Source: Kribbella sp. NBC_00382 (GTDB lineage: Bacteria; Actinomycetota; Actinomycetes; Propionibacteriales; Kribbellaceae). Taken from it: a stretch of 64,000 nt of DNA. The notes beneath the pieces were generated by a model. It was not told the DNA's origin and did no database searches. It saw only the letters and a program-made list of their open reading frames with translations. Position 1 is the first letter of the stretch. Each line of letters opens with the position of its first letter. The stretch is taken from assembly GCF_036067295.1 (NCBI RefSeq), contig NZ_CP107954.1:1054001-1118000 (forward strand), in the 5' to 3' direction. The position numbers and the translations under genes were made by a program. Positions 1 to 8,733 of the stretch are shown one piece after another.

Positions 1-1014
1 GATCGGCGTCGGGCGGAGCTGGACGAGCTCGACCAGGCCGCCCTGAACTCGGCCGACGCCGACGCGCTGAGCGGCGACATCGTCTTGTCGATGGCGGTCT
101 GGAAGGCGGTCTCGGACCGGTACGAGCTGATCCTGGTCACCTGGGACTCCGGCCGGGTTGGAACGACCGAGACCGAGCGGATCTCGACGCTGATCTGGGG
201 CGGCCTGGACACCGGTGGCGCGGCCGGTTCGCTCGCGGTTTCGTTGCCTGAGGCATGTACTTTGTCGGACGCGCTCGCGTCGACGCTGCGGGCCAAGCTC
301 GCGCTCGAACCCGGTGATGCCGACCTGGCGGCGCGGTTGCGCCAACTGCGGGCAGGCGTCGAGCGGATCAACGACCTGGTCGCGATCGAGCCCGCGAGCA
401 CCCGCAACGCGGCGATCGCGACGCACCACGACCTCGACCGGCGTACCACCGATCTGACCGAGCGGGCCAAGCGTGGCGCGGACATCGGCGGGCTGATCGG
501 GCCGCTGGAGATCGACGCAGCGCATGCCGAGCGGGACCTCATCGTCGGCGCAGCGACCCGTCGCGAGCGGGCGGCCGACGTGGCCCGGGCTCGTGCGGTC
601 CGGACCGAGCTCGAAGCGCAGGGGCAGGCGGTACGGACCCTGGCGGACCGTTGCGTCGCTACGGTGACGCCGGCGCCGCGGCTCGCAGTACCGGATGTGA
701 CTGCGTTGGGGCCGGTGCCGAACACACCGGCCGAGTTGGAGAAGTACCTGACCCGGCTGGACGCAGTACGGCGTGCACTGGGGCAGGCACAGACGGCGTA
801 CGGCTCCGCACTGGAGCGCAAGGACGAGTTGGCCGGGCGGCTGGACGCGTATCAGGTGAAAGCCGGCAGCGTCCCCCGGAGCAGTGGTACCACCGATGAC
901 CTGGCAGAGCTCTACCGACGCGGCCGTGAGGTGCTCGACGCGGAACCAGTGGACCTGGTTCGGCTCGGCGCGCTCGTTGCGGCGTACCAGACGTATCTGG
1001 GAGTGACGACATGA
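1..1014 (+). CDS. coiled-coil protein, first visible gene of a PknG-like signalling operon (5' truncated by window edge)
   Basis: The reading frame is open from base 1, so the start lies upstream of the window; an internal ATG at 85 is not a convincing start. What is visible (about 337 residues) is Ala/Leu/Arg/Glu-rich and helical, with long heptad-like stretches (for example around VRRALGQAQTAYGSALERKD), and has no signal peptide or membrane segment in the visible part. Its TGA overlaps the ATG of the kinase gene (ATGA at 1011-1014), so the two are translationally coupled. By position it is a partner or scaffold of the kinase operon. I do not recognise a catalytic domain; function is unknown. 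Confidence 0.8.
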   Translation, partial: DRRRAELDELDQAALNSADADALSGDIVLSMAVWKAVSDRYELILVTWDSGRVGTTETERISTLIWGGLDTGGAAGSLAVSLPEACTLSDALASTLRAKLALEPGDADLAARLRQLRAGVERINDLVAIEPASTRNAAIATHHDLDRRTTDLTERAKRGADIGGLIGPLEIDAAHAERDLIVGAATRRERAADVARARAVRTELEAQGQAVRTLADRCVATVTPAPRLAVPDVTALGPVPNTPAELEKYLTRLDAVRRALGQAQTAYGSALERKDELAGRLDAYQVKAGSVPRSSGTTDDLAELYRRGREVLDAEPVDLVRLGALVAAYQTYLGVTT

Positions 1015-3389
1015 CGACCAACGCCTGCACACAGCCGGGTTGTACCGGCACGATCCAGGACGGCTACTGCGACGTTTGCGGCTCACCAGCCGCCGCGTCC
1101 GCAGCGGGCACGCCCGTATCGGCTGTCACGGGAAGGCCGGGCATCTCCGGCGCACCGACGGCCTCCGGCGCGTGCACGCAACCAGGTTGCTCCGGGACGG
1201 TGGTGGACGGCTACTGCGACGTCTGCGGCACTCCTGCCGGTGGAAGCAGCTCTGCAGCGCTGGACCCGATCAGTACCGCCTCGACTGTGTCGCGTGCGTC
1301 CAACCGCCTGGCGTCGACCCCACTGGGCTCGGCCCGGGCGACAGCGGCCGGCTCCAAGCTCACCCGCAAGCTCGGTACTTCGTCGACGCGCCTGCGTGGA
1401 GCACGACTGGGCGCCGGCCTGACGCATGTGCCGCCGATCCCCGCGATCGACGCCAGCAAAGCGATCCTGGCCAACCCCATGGTCCCCGAGGAACGCCGCA
1501 ACTGTCCCAACTGCGGCAACCCGGTCGGCCGCTCGCGGGGCGACCAGCCCGGCCGTACCGACGGCTTCTGCCCGAAGTGCCGCAGCCCGTTCTCGTTCTC
1601 GCCGAAGCTGCAGGACGGCGACCTGGTCGGCGGCCAGTACCTGGTCCGCGGCTGCCTGGCGCACGGTGGCTTCGGCTGGATCTACATGGCCCAGGACCAG
1701 AACGTGTCCAACCGCTGGGTGGTGCTGAAGGGCCTGCTGAACTCGGAGGACCCGGACGCCGTCGCGGCCGCGATCGCCGAGCAGCAGTTCCTGGCCCGGG
1801 TCGAGCACCCGCTGATCGTCGAGATCTACAACTTCGTCACCCACGACGGCGCCGGCTACATCGTGATGGAGTACGTCGGCGGTACCTCGCTCAAAACCCT
1901 GCTCAAGCAGCGGATGGAGGCCAACCGCGGTCAGTACGACGCGCTGCCGATCGACCAGGCGATCGCCTACATGCTCGAGATCATGCCGGCGTTCTCCTAT
2001 CTGCACGACCTCGGCCTGGTCTACTGCGACTTCAAGCCGGACAACATCATCCAGGTCGGCGACGCGGTCAAGCTGATCGACCTGGGCGGTGTGCGGCGGA
2101 TCGACGACATGGACTCGGCCATCTACGGCACCGTCGGCTTCCAGGCGCCTGAGGTGGCAGAGGTCGGCCCGTCGGTCGCATCGGACATCTACACGCTCGG
2201 GCGGACGCTGTGCGTGCTCGCCTTCGAGTTCCGCGGCTACCAGTCGAAGTACGTCGGCACGTTGCCGCCGGTGGCGGAGGTGCCGCTGTTCCAGCAGTAC
2301 GACTCGGTCTACCGGCTGCTGCTGAAGGCCTGCGCGCCTGACCCGGCCGACCGCTTCGTGTCGGCTGACGAGTTCCGGGTGCAGCTCCTCGGCGTACTGC
2401 GGGAGGTGGTGGCCGACAAGCAAGGTGTGAAGGCTGCCCAGCACTCCACGTCGTCGCTGCTGTTCGGTAGCCCGGGTGACCTCGCGGCCGGTCTGGGAGA
2501 CCAGGCGGAGCCGTGGCGGCGGTTGCCGTCGCTGGTGACGGACGACAGCGACAAGATGGCCGGCTGGCTGAAGACCGTGAGCGTGCCCGACCCGGAGCAG
2601 CGGCTCAACCTGCTCGTGGATGCGCCTGAGTCGTCGGCCCAGATCCTCCTGGAGATCGCTGAGGCGGCTCTGGAGATTGGGCCGGCCCGGTACGACATGG
2701 TCGACACTGCAGTCTCCGACCTGCTCGCGGCCGACCCGTGGGAGTGGCGGGCGGTCTGGATGTCCGGACTCGTCGCACTGGCCCGCAACGACGCCGCGAC
2801 CGCCCAGTCGGCGTTCAACGCGGTCTACGGCCAGGTACCGGGTGAGCTGGCGCCGAAGCTCGCGCTGGCCGTCTCCTGTGAGACCAGCGGCGAGTACGAC
2901 GTCGCAGAAGGCCTGTACCTCACCTGTGCCCGTACCGACGCGAACTACATCGCCCCCTCCGCCTTCGGCCTGGCAGCGATCCGGTCGACGCGTGGAGACC
3001 TCGACGGCGCCGTCGCCGCGCTCGACCTGGTACCGCCGACCAGCGGGTCGTATGTGCGGGCTCGCCGGATGCGAGCCGGTCTGCTGGCAGGATCAGGGCG
3101 TGGACTGTCCGCGCTGGCCGAGGCGATGAGCAACATCGAGAGCGTGACGATCGACCCGGTCGACCGGGCGAACCTGACCGCGAGCATCTTCAAGACCGCG
3201 CTGGACGAGGTCCTCGGCAAGGGCCCACAGCCCGGGCTGAAGATCGCCGGCCGGGAGGCGGTCGAGCCGGACCTGCGGGACGGGCTCGAGGCGGCATACC
3301 GTGAACTCGCCGGCCACGCGCACAGCCGGCAGGAACGGATCGCCCTGGTCGACCTGGCCAACGATGTTCGAGGATGGACGCTGCGATGA
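1011..3389 (+). CDS. PknG-like serine/threonine protein kinase with zinc ribbons and TPR-like C-terminus
   Basis: A 792-residue cytosolic kinase. Two near-identical zinc knuckles (CTQPGCTGTIQDGYCDVCG near residues 6-24, a second near 55-73) precede a rubredoxin-like pair of CxxC motifs (NCPNCG near 162, GFCPKC near 186) as in PknG. The kinase domain follows: Gly loop AHGGFGWIY near 217, VVLKG lysine near 239, catalytic YCDFKPDNI near 337 in place of HRDLKPEN, and IDLGG in place of DFG. The C-terminal ~300 residues are helical, consistent with the TPR region of PknG, which in mycobacteria controls 2-oxoglutarate metabolism through the FHA protein GarA. It overlaps its neighbours on both sides by ATGA, and a phosphatase and an FHA protein lie in the same operon. 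Family assignment is firm; substrate is inferred. Confidence 0.93.
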   Translation: MTTNACTQPGCTGTIQDGYCDVCGSPAAASAAGTPVSAVTGRPGISGAPTASGACTQPGCSGTVVDGYCDVCGTPAGGSSSAALDPISTASTVSRASNRLASTPLGSARATAAGSKLTRKLGTSSTRLRGARLGAGLTHVPPIPAIDASKAILANPMVPEERRNCPNCGNPVGRSRGDQPGRTDGFCPKCRSPFSFSPKLQDGDLVGGQYLVRGCLAHGGFGWIYMAQDQNVSNRWVVLKGLLNSEDPDAVAAAIAEQQFLARVEHPLIVEIYNFVTHDGAGYIVMEYVGGTSLKTLLKQRMEANRGQYDALPIDQAIAYMLEIMPAFSYLHDLGLVYCDFKPDNIIQVGDAVKLIDLGGVRRIDDMDSAIYGTVGFQAPEVAEVGPSVASDIYTLGRTLCVLAFEFRGYQSKYVGTLPPVAEVPLFQQYDSVYRLLLKACAPDPADRFVSADEFRVQLLGVLREVVADKQGVKAAQHSTSSLLFGSPGDLAAGLGDQAEPWRRLPSLVTDDSDKMAGWLKTVSVPDPEQRLNLLVDAPESSAQILLEIAEAALEIGPARYDMVDTAVSDLLAADPWEWRAVWMSGLVALARNDAATAQSAFNAVYGQVPGELAPKLALAVSCETSGEYDVAEGLYLTCARTDANYIAPSAFGLAAIRSTRGDLDGAVAALDLVPPTSGSYVRARRMRAGLLAGSGRGLSALAEAMSNIESVTIDPVDRANLTASIFKTALDEVLGKGPQPGLKIAGREAVEPDLRDGLEAAYRELAGHAHSRQERIALVDLANDVRGWTLR

Positions 3390-4453
3390 CGAGTACGACC
3401 CAGACGGCCTGCCCCAGCTGTGGTGGACCGATCTCCGACGCCGATCGCTTCTGCGAGGCGTGCGGGGCCGAGCTCACGCCTGCCACCCCGGCGACGCCCA
3501 CCCCGGCGATCGACACCGACACCGAGCCCACGGTCGAACTGAACCCGGGTGCCGCGCGAGGTGCCGAGGCAGCACCCGGCCCCTGCCGCTCCTGCGGTGG
3601 GAACATCGGGCCTGACGGGTACTGCGAGACCTGCGGCACCAAGGCGACCAAGGCGCGCGACCACTTCAGCGAGCAGCCCGCTCCCTGGGTGGCCGCCGTG
3701 TGCGACCGCGGGATCCGGCACAGCCGCAACGAGGACGCAGCGGCGATCGCTGCTGACCCGGAGCCGGGCAGTCGCGCCCTGCTGGTGGTCTGCGACGGGG
3801 TGAGCTCGTCGCTCGACTCCGACGTGGCCAGCCTGGCCGCTGCGCGTGCAGCGCGCGACGTATTGGCTGCTGGTCACGCGCAGGGCATGGGGACCGAGTC
3901 CTCGCGGAACAGCGCGGTCATCGCGCGGCTCAACGCTGCAGCGGATGCCGCTAGCGACGCAGTACTCGAGAACACTTCGCCGGACAGTCCTAACCCGGCT
4001 TCCTGCACCTTTGTGGCCACTGTGCTCGAGGGTGACCTCCTGGTTGCGGGTGTGGTGGGTGACAGTCGGGCGTACTGGTTCCCGGACAACGCTGAGGCTG
4101 TTGCATTGACTGTGGATGACTCCTGGGCTGCCGAGTTGATCGCTACCGGCGTACCGCGGCATGAGGCCGAGACGGGGCCGCAGGCACATGCGATCACCCG
4201 CTGGCTGGGCAAGGACGCTCCTGACCACACACCGCGTACTACCTCGCTGAAGGTGGCCGGGCCGGGTTGGGTCGTCGTCTGCTCGGACGGCCTGTGGAAC
4301 TACTGCTCCGAGGCGGCACCACTGGCCGACCTGGTACGTCAGACCGCTGCGGCCAATGCGAACGAGCCACTGGCCACGGCATCCGCGCTGGTCGACTGGG
4401 CCAACGCCCAGGGCGGCCAGGACAACATCACTGTCGCGCTTGCCCGTATCTGA
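3386..4453 (+). CDS. PP2C-family Ser/Thr phosphatase with N-terminal zinc ribbons
   Basis: About 355 residues. I prefer the ATG at 3386, which overlaps the kinase stop (ATGA) and has GAGG about 12 nt upstream, over the in-frame ATG at 3374. The N-terminus carries CPSCGGPISDADRFCEACG and CRSCGGNIGPDGYCETCG, the same knuckles as in the kinase. The PP2C core has RHSRNEDA, VVCDGVSSS, GDSRAYW, CSDGLWNY and GQDNITVAL, so the metal-binding aspartates are all present. It should remove phosphates placed by the adjacent kinase; that pairing is inferred from the overlapping genes and shared ribbons. Confidence 0.93.
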   Translation: MTSTTQTACPSCGGPISDADRFCEACGAELTPATPATPTPAIDTDTEPTVELNPGAARGAEAAPGPCRSCGGNIGPDGYCETCGTKATKARDHFSEQPAPWVAAVCDRGIRHSRNEDAAAIAADPEPGSRALLVVCDGVSSSLDSDVASLAAARAARDVLAAGHAQGMGTESSRNSAVIARLNAAADAASDAVLENTSPDSPNPASCTFVATVLEGDLLVAGVVGDSRAYWFPDNAEAVALTVDDSWAAELIATGVPRHEAETGPQAHAITRWLGKDAPDHTPRTTSLKVAGPGWVVVCSDGLWNYCSEAAPLADLVRQTAAANANEPLATASALVDWANAQGGQDNITVALARI

Positions 4454-4484
4454 TTCTGCTCGAGTACCACCGAAAGGACGCCTG

Positions 4485-5762
4485 ATGGCCGAGTTCTCCG
4501 CCACCGTGTACCAGAACGAGTTCCTGCCCGACGGCGGCACCGACGTGCACGCGATCGTCACGGTGTCCTGCAGCGGCGCGGGCTCGGCCGGCCAGACCGG
4601 CAGCGGCGACGCGGGCGAGATCATCATCGTCGACACCTCCGGCTCGATGGGCGCCGAGGGCGTCCGGGCCGCCGCGTTCGCCGCCCAGACCGCGCTCGAC
4701 CAGATCCTCGACGGGGTCTGGTTCGCGGTCATCTCCGGCAACGACCGGGCCCAACTGGCCTTCCCGCCGTCGCCCGAGCCGGTGATGGTGAAGATGGACC
4801 AGTTCACCCGGCAGGCGGCCAAGGACGCGGTCTCCCGCTTCTACGCCGACGGCGGCACCGCGATGGGCACCTGGCTGCGGCTCGCGTCGCGGGTCTTCGC
4901 GACCGTACCGCCGCTGACCCAGAAGCACGCGCTGCTGCTCACCGACGGCGAGAACCAGCACGAGACGCCCGAGGCGCTGACCCAGGCGATCCAGTCCGTC
5001 ACCGGCCAGTTCCAGTGCGACTGCCGCGGTGTCGGCGTCGCCTGGCAGGTCGACGAGGTGCGCCGGATCGCTACCGCCCTGCTCGGCACGGTGGACATCA
5101 TCCCGGCGAAGGACCAGCTCGCTGCCGAGTTCGCCAAGATCATCCGGAACGCGATGAGCAAGGGTGTCGCGCAGGCCGACATGCGGGTCTGGGCTCCGCA
5201 GGGCGCGCAGGTGCTGTTCGTGCGGCAGGTTGCCCCGACAGTGGACGACCTGACGTCGCGGCGTACCGAGGTGAACGCACTGACCGGCTCGTACCCGACC
5301 GGTTCGTGGGGTGACGAGTCCCGCGACTACCACGTGGCCATCCGGCTCGCGGCCAAGGGCATCGGCCAGGAGCAGCTCGCTGCGCGGGTGCAGCTGGCGC
5401 TGGGCGACCAGGTGGTGGCACAGGGCCTAGTACGGGCGCTGTGGTCCGAGGACGAGGCACTGACCACCCGGATCAGCCCAGAGGTCGCCCACTACACCGG
5501 GCAGACCGAGCTGGCCGACGCTATCCAGGAGGGCCTGGCTGCGAAGGCTGCCGGCGACACGGCGACCGCTACCACCAAGCTCGGCCGCGCCGTGCAACTC
5601 GCCGCGCAGACCGGGAACGAGGAAGCGACCACGCGGCTTCGTAAGGTGGTCGACATCGACGATCAGGACAACGGCACCGTACGGCTCAAGCGGACCGTTG
5701 AGAAGGCCGACGAGATGGCGCTCGACACCGCCTCCACCAAGACCACCCGGGTGAAGAAATGA
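4485..5762 (+). CDS. von Willebrand factor A domain protein
   Basis: 425 residues from the ATG at 4485, which has the ribosome site AAAGGA 6 nt upstream; the frame is open further upstream (from 4356) but that part overlaps the phosphatase gene and looks non-coding. The VWA domain shows a complete MIDAS (IIIVDTSGSMG, ADGGTAMGT, LLTDGEN), so a divalent cation and a partner ligand are expected. The C-terminal half is a beta-rich region followed by helices. No signal peptide or membrane span, so it is cytosolic. Its TGA overlaps the ATG of the FHA gene. It is probably a scaffold or effector in the phospho-signalling operon; the partner is unknown. Confidence 0.9.
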   Translation: MAEFSATVYQNEFLPDGGTDVHAIVTVSCSGAGSAGQTGSGDAGEIIIVDTSGSMGAEGVRAAAFAAQTALDQILDGVWFAVISGNDRAQLAFPPSPEPVMVKMDQFTRQAAKDAVSRFYADGGTAMGTWLRLASRVFATVPPLTQKHALLLTDGENQHETPEALTQAIQSVTGQFQCDCRGVGVAWQVDEVRRIATALLGTVDIIPAKDQLAAEFAKIIRNAMSKGVAQADMRVWAPQGAQVLFVRQVAPTVDDLTSRRTEVNALTGSYPTGSWGDESRDYHVAIRLAAKGIGQEQLAARVQLALGDQVVAQGLVRALWSEDEALTTRISPEVAHYTGQTELADAIQEGLAAKAAGDTATATTKLGRAVQLAAQTGNEEATTRLRKVVDIDDQDNGTVRLKRTVEKADEMALDTASTKTTRVKK

Positions 5763-6469
5763 CCTCAGCGACGTGTCCGAGCGGGCACCCGTCCGTCTCC
5801 ACCGACTACTGCGACGTCTGCGGCCTGCCGATCGGCGCAGCCGCGACACCAGCCGCCGCATCGGTGCCCGCTCCTGCAGTGGCGGCCCCTGGCCCCACGA
5901 CCCAGGCATGCCCGAACTGCTCGGAGCCTGCCGCACCGGACGCCTTGTTCTGCGAGAACTGCGGCTATGACTTCACCACGGGCACGATGCCCCGCCCTGC
6001 CTCGGCACTGGACCTCGGTACTCCGCCCCCGGTACCGCCTGCGCCGCAGGAGGTCGCCGACTGGGTAGTGGAGCGCTGGGTCGACCCCGACTGGTACGAG
6101 GTCCAGCAGAGCGACGACCCCTGCCCGTCACCGGGTCTGCCGGTCGTCATCCCGGTCACTGCGAAGAGCGTCCTCGTCGGTCGCCCTTCCAAAAGTCGCG
6201 GGATCACTCCCGAGATCGACTGTGGCGAAGACACCGGGGTCAGCCGCCGCCAGGCGCAGCTCACCACGGACGGCCAGCGCTGGTGGGTTGAAGACCTCCA
6301 GTCCTCCAACGGCACCTTCGTCGGCCCGTCGTCCGGCCCGCTCCCCGAAGACCCGATCACTCCTGGCCAACGCCGGGAGCTCGACGCGGACGATCGTGTC
6401 TATGTGGGTGCTTGGACGCGTCTCGTAGTACGGAAGTCGACGCCGGAGGAACAAGCCGGCCAGGCCTGA
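5759..6469 (+). CDS. FHA-domain protein with N-terminal zinc ribbons
   Basis: 236 residues. CPSGHPSVSTDYCDVCG and CPNCSEPAAPDALFCENCG at the N-terminus resemble the knuckles in the kinase and phosphatase. After a Pro/Ala-rich linker the C-terminal ~110 residues form an FHA fold with VLVGRPSKSRG, the SRRQ strand and SSNGTFVG, the residues that read phosphothreonine. It is the last gene of the operon, starting in the ATGA overlap with the VWA gene. By analogy with GarA/Rv1827 downstream of mycobacterial PknG it is a likely phosphothreonine reader or kinase target; that role is inferred. Confidence 0.92.
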   Translation: MTSATCPSGHPSVSTDYCDVCGLPIGAAATPAAASVPAPAVAAPGPTTQACPNCSEPAAPDALFCENCGYDFTTGTMPRPASALDLGTPPPVPPAPQEVADWVVERWVDPDWYEVQQSDDPCPSPGLPVVIPVTAKSVLVGRPSKSRGITPEIDCGEDTGVSRRQAQLTTDGQRWWVEDLQSSNGTFVGPSSGPLPEDPITPGQRRELDADDRVYVGAWTRLVVRKSTPEEQAGQA

Positions 6470-6477
6470 CAGGTTGG

Positions 6478-6512
6478 TTTCAGTAGCGGCCAGGAGCTGG
6501 CCGCTACTGAAA
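6478..6512. terminator. perfect 15-bp inverted repeat after the signalling operon
   Basis: Arms 6478-6492 and 6498-6512 are exact reverse complements around a 5-nt loop (GGAGC). It lies 8 nt after the FHA stop and ends 14 nt before the ATG of the next gene. There is no T-run, so it may be a terminator, an operator for the epoxide hydrolase gene, or both. A TAGCGT hexamer at 6514-6519, 7 nt before the ATG, could be a -10 box for a leaderless transcript. Confidence 0.6.
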
Positions 6513-6526
6513 CTAGCGTTGGGCGC

Positions 6527-7720
6527 ATGACGAACTCGAGCGAGATTCAGCCCTTCCGGATCAACATCGCCCAGAGCGAGATCGACGACCTGCACACCCG
6601 GCTGGCGGCGACCCGATGGCCGGCGACTCCGCGAGTGGACGACTGGAGTCGCGGAGTACCCGTCGGGTATTTGAAGGGGCTGGCCGAGTACTGGGCGAAC
6701 GGCTTTGACTGGCGGGCGGCGGAGGCGGTGCTGAACGCGATCCCGCAGTTCGTCACCGAGATCAGCGGGCAGCGGATCCACTTCTTCCACCAGCGCTCGG
6801 CGGAGCCGGACGCGACGCCGCTGATCCTCACGCATGGCTGGCCTGGTTCGCCGGTGGAGTTCCAGCGGGTGATCGGGCCGCTGACCGACCCGCGTTCGCA
6901 TGGTGGCGATCCGGCGGACGCGTTCCACGTTGTTGTGCCGTCCTTGCCGGGATACGGGTTCTCGAATCCGATCGGCGAGGGTGGGTTCAACCTGTTCGGG
7001 GTGGCGCAGATGTGGGCCGAGCTGATGGGGCGGCTGGGCTACGACCGGTACGCCGCGCACGGTACCGACGTCGGGTCGGGCGTCGCCGGGATGTTGCCGA
7101 TGGTCGATCCGGGCCACGTGATCGGCACCCACCTGGCCGGGATGGGCGCGGGGGCGCCGTTCGAGGGTCCGATTCCGCTGGAGGGGCTGAACTCTGCTGA
7201 CCAGGCACGGGCCGAGCGGTTCAATGGGCTGCTGGATGAGGGGTTCGGTTATCTGGTCCAGCAGATGACGCGGCCGCAGACGCTGGCGTACGGGCTGAAC
7301 GACTCACCGGTGGGGCAGTTGGCTTGGATCACTGAGAAGTTCGCGGAGTGGACCGATCCGGCGAACAAGCTGCCGGAGGAGGCTGTCGATCGCGATCAGT
7401 TGCTCACCAACGTGAGCCTGTACTGGTTCACCGGCTCGGGTGCCTCGTCGGCGCACGCCGTCTACGACGGGATGGCCGCATGGAAGGCGATTGTCGCGAT
7501 GCAGTCGGGTGGTGGCGAAGATCAGGCGTGGGGTGCCGTTGCTGGGCCGCCGACCGGGGTGGCGGTGTTCGGGAACGAGACGGCGATCAGGAGCCTGACC
7601 GATCCTGCCGGGCAGATCGAGCACTGGACCGAGTACGAACGCGGCGGCCACTTCGCGGCGATGGAGGTACCGGACCTGCTCACCGACGATCTGCGAACCT
7701 TTTTCCGCCCACTGCGCTGA
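6527..7720 (+). CDS. epoxide hydrolase, EPHN family
   Basis: 397 residues, alpha/beta-hydrolase fold with the N-terminal EHN region (FRINIAQSEIDDLHTRLAATRWP at the very start is typical of microsomal-type epoxide hydrolases). HGWPGSPVEF supplies the oxyanion-hole motif, HGTDVGSG carries the nucleophilic Asp, and YERGGHFAAME the catalytic His. No signal peptide. It opens epoxides to diols; the physiological substrate is unknown. No ribosome-binding site is visible and a -10-like TAGCGT sits just before the ATG, suggesting leaderless translation. Its 3' end overlaps the convergent membrane-protein gene by 41 bp. Confidence 0.92.
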   Translation: MTNSSEIQPFRINIAQSEIDDLHTRLAATRWPATPRVDDWSRGVPVGYLKGLAEYWANGFDWRAAEAVLNAIPQFVTEISGQRIHFFHQRSAEPDATPLILTHGWPGSPVEFQRVIGPLTDPRSHGGDPADAFHVVVPSLPGYGFSNPIGEGGFNLFGVAQMWAELMGRLGYDRYAAHGTDVGSGVAGMLPMVDPGHVIGTHLAGMGAGAPFEGPIPLEGLNSADQARAERFNGLLDEGFGYLVQQMTRPQTLAYGLNDSPVGQLAWITEKFAEWTDPANKLPEEAVDRDQLLTNVSLYWFTGSGASSAHAVYDGMAAWKAIVAMQSGGGEDQAWGAVAGPPTGVAVFGNETAIRSLTDPAGQIEHWTEYERGGHFAAMEVPDLLTDDLRTFFRPLR

Positions 7721-8123
7721 GCCACTCGATCGCCACCTCGCCGACGACGATCGGGACTGGCCAGGTCCATGGATGATCTGGCACGTTGACCACCAGAACC
7801 GCCGTCCACAAGGCGATCCAGCTGCCGCCGTAGCCGCGGAGCACACCCCGGTACCAAAGCTCACCGGTCGACTCCGCGGCGCGCTGGCCGAGATACACGA
7901 ACAGGTACGCCGCAATCGAGAGCGGCCAGAACACCCACAACCGCCCCCAGTCGTAGGGCACCATCACCAACGCGGTCAGGCAGCTCAGCACGACCGCCCA
8001 GTGATAAACCTCGCCCACCCAGCTGAGCCGCCGCACCCGCAACGTGACAACAACCGCCAGCGGCCCGAACACAACCCCGACCAGCCCAGCCACCACATGC
8101 AGAATCAGCGCGATATCACGCAT
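7680..8123 (-). CDS. small integral membrane protein, function unknown
   Basis: 147 residues with about four hydrophobic helices (ILHVVAGLVGVVFGPLAVVV, VVLSCLTALVMVPYD, LWVFWPLSIAAYLFVYLG, WIALWTAVLVVNVP). The first helix carries a His (LHVVAG) of the kind seen in DUF2306-like membrane proteins, but I cannot assign a family confidently. It is a single gene convergent with the epoxide hydrolase and overlapping its last 41 bases. The ~600 bp upstream is non-coding and repeat-rich. Confidence 0.75.
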   Translation of the reverse strand: MRDIALILHVVAGLVGVVFGPLAVVVTLRVRRLSWVGEVYHWAVVLSCLTALVMVPYDWGRLWVFWPLSIAAYLFVYLGQRAAESTGELWYRGVLRGYGGSWIALWTAVLVVNVPDHPWTWPVPIVVGEVAIEWLSAVGGKRFADRR

Positions 8124-8733
8124 CAGCCAAACAATCTGACATGTCAGCGAACCATAGTCCTCCCGTCCGTCGGCGTCTCCACCTCACACCGGAAGAAAAT
8201 CCCCACGCCGGCGCCTCTGCTCACTCCTCCGTCGCTCACCCGGCGCTGAGCTCCCACCCACCCTGGGCGCGGGCTCCTACGTCGCCCGCTTAGCGAGAGC
8301 AGGTGGTTGCGGCCGGCACCTGGAATCGCGCGTGACTGCAAGGCCCGCCTCCCAATGCCATGGCGATCCCCAGGTCGTCGGTCTGCCCGGAAACTAACTT
8401 GTACCCCGAGACGAAAAGTTTCCGCCTCAGGCTGCTCCCAGCAACAAACGCCGGCCGGCGCATCGCGAGCTCCGGCGGATGCGACTCGAGTCATCCCCCC
8501 GGCGCCGGGGCTCGCGAAAACTGCCTTCACCAAGCGGGCGGCGAAGCAGCACGCGCCCCGGGGCGGGTGGGAGCTCAGCGCCGGGTGAGCGACGCAGGAG
8601 CGAGCGTGGCGCCGGCGTGGGCGGGTGCCTCTCGCAATACAGCACCCGCCACACCGGACCCACATTCGCTTCACCCCAAACCACCCACCCCGCAACCACC
8701 TGCCTTCACCAAGCGGGCGGCGTGGGGAGTTAG
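8124..8733. repeat. non-coding spacer with a long imperfect inverted repeat and a 23-bp direct repeat
   Basis: No convincing gene lies in this 610 bp. The segment around 8201-8303 is an imperfect reverse complement of about 8521-8630 over roughly 100 bp; the best block includes an exact 27-bp match (GTCGCTCACC... to ...CTCCCACC, near 8231-8257 and its complement near 8568-8594). Positions 8521-8543 and 8700-8722 are an exact 23-bp direct repeat (core CACCAAGCGGGCGGCG), and a degenerate inverted copy lies near 8283-8303. A 22-bp perfect palindrome (8731-8752) spans the end of the next gene. This looks like remains of an inserted repeat element; no transposase is present. Confidence 0.7.
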
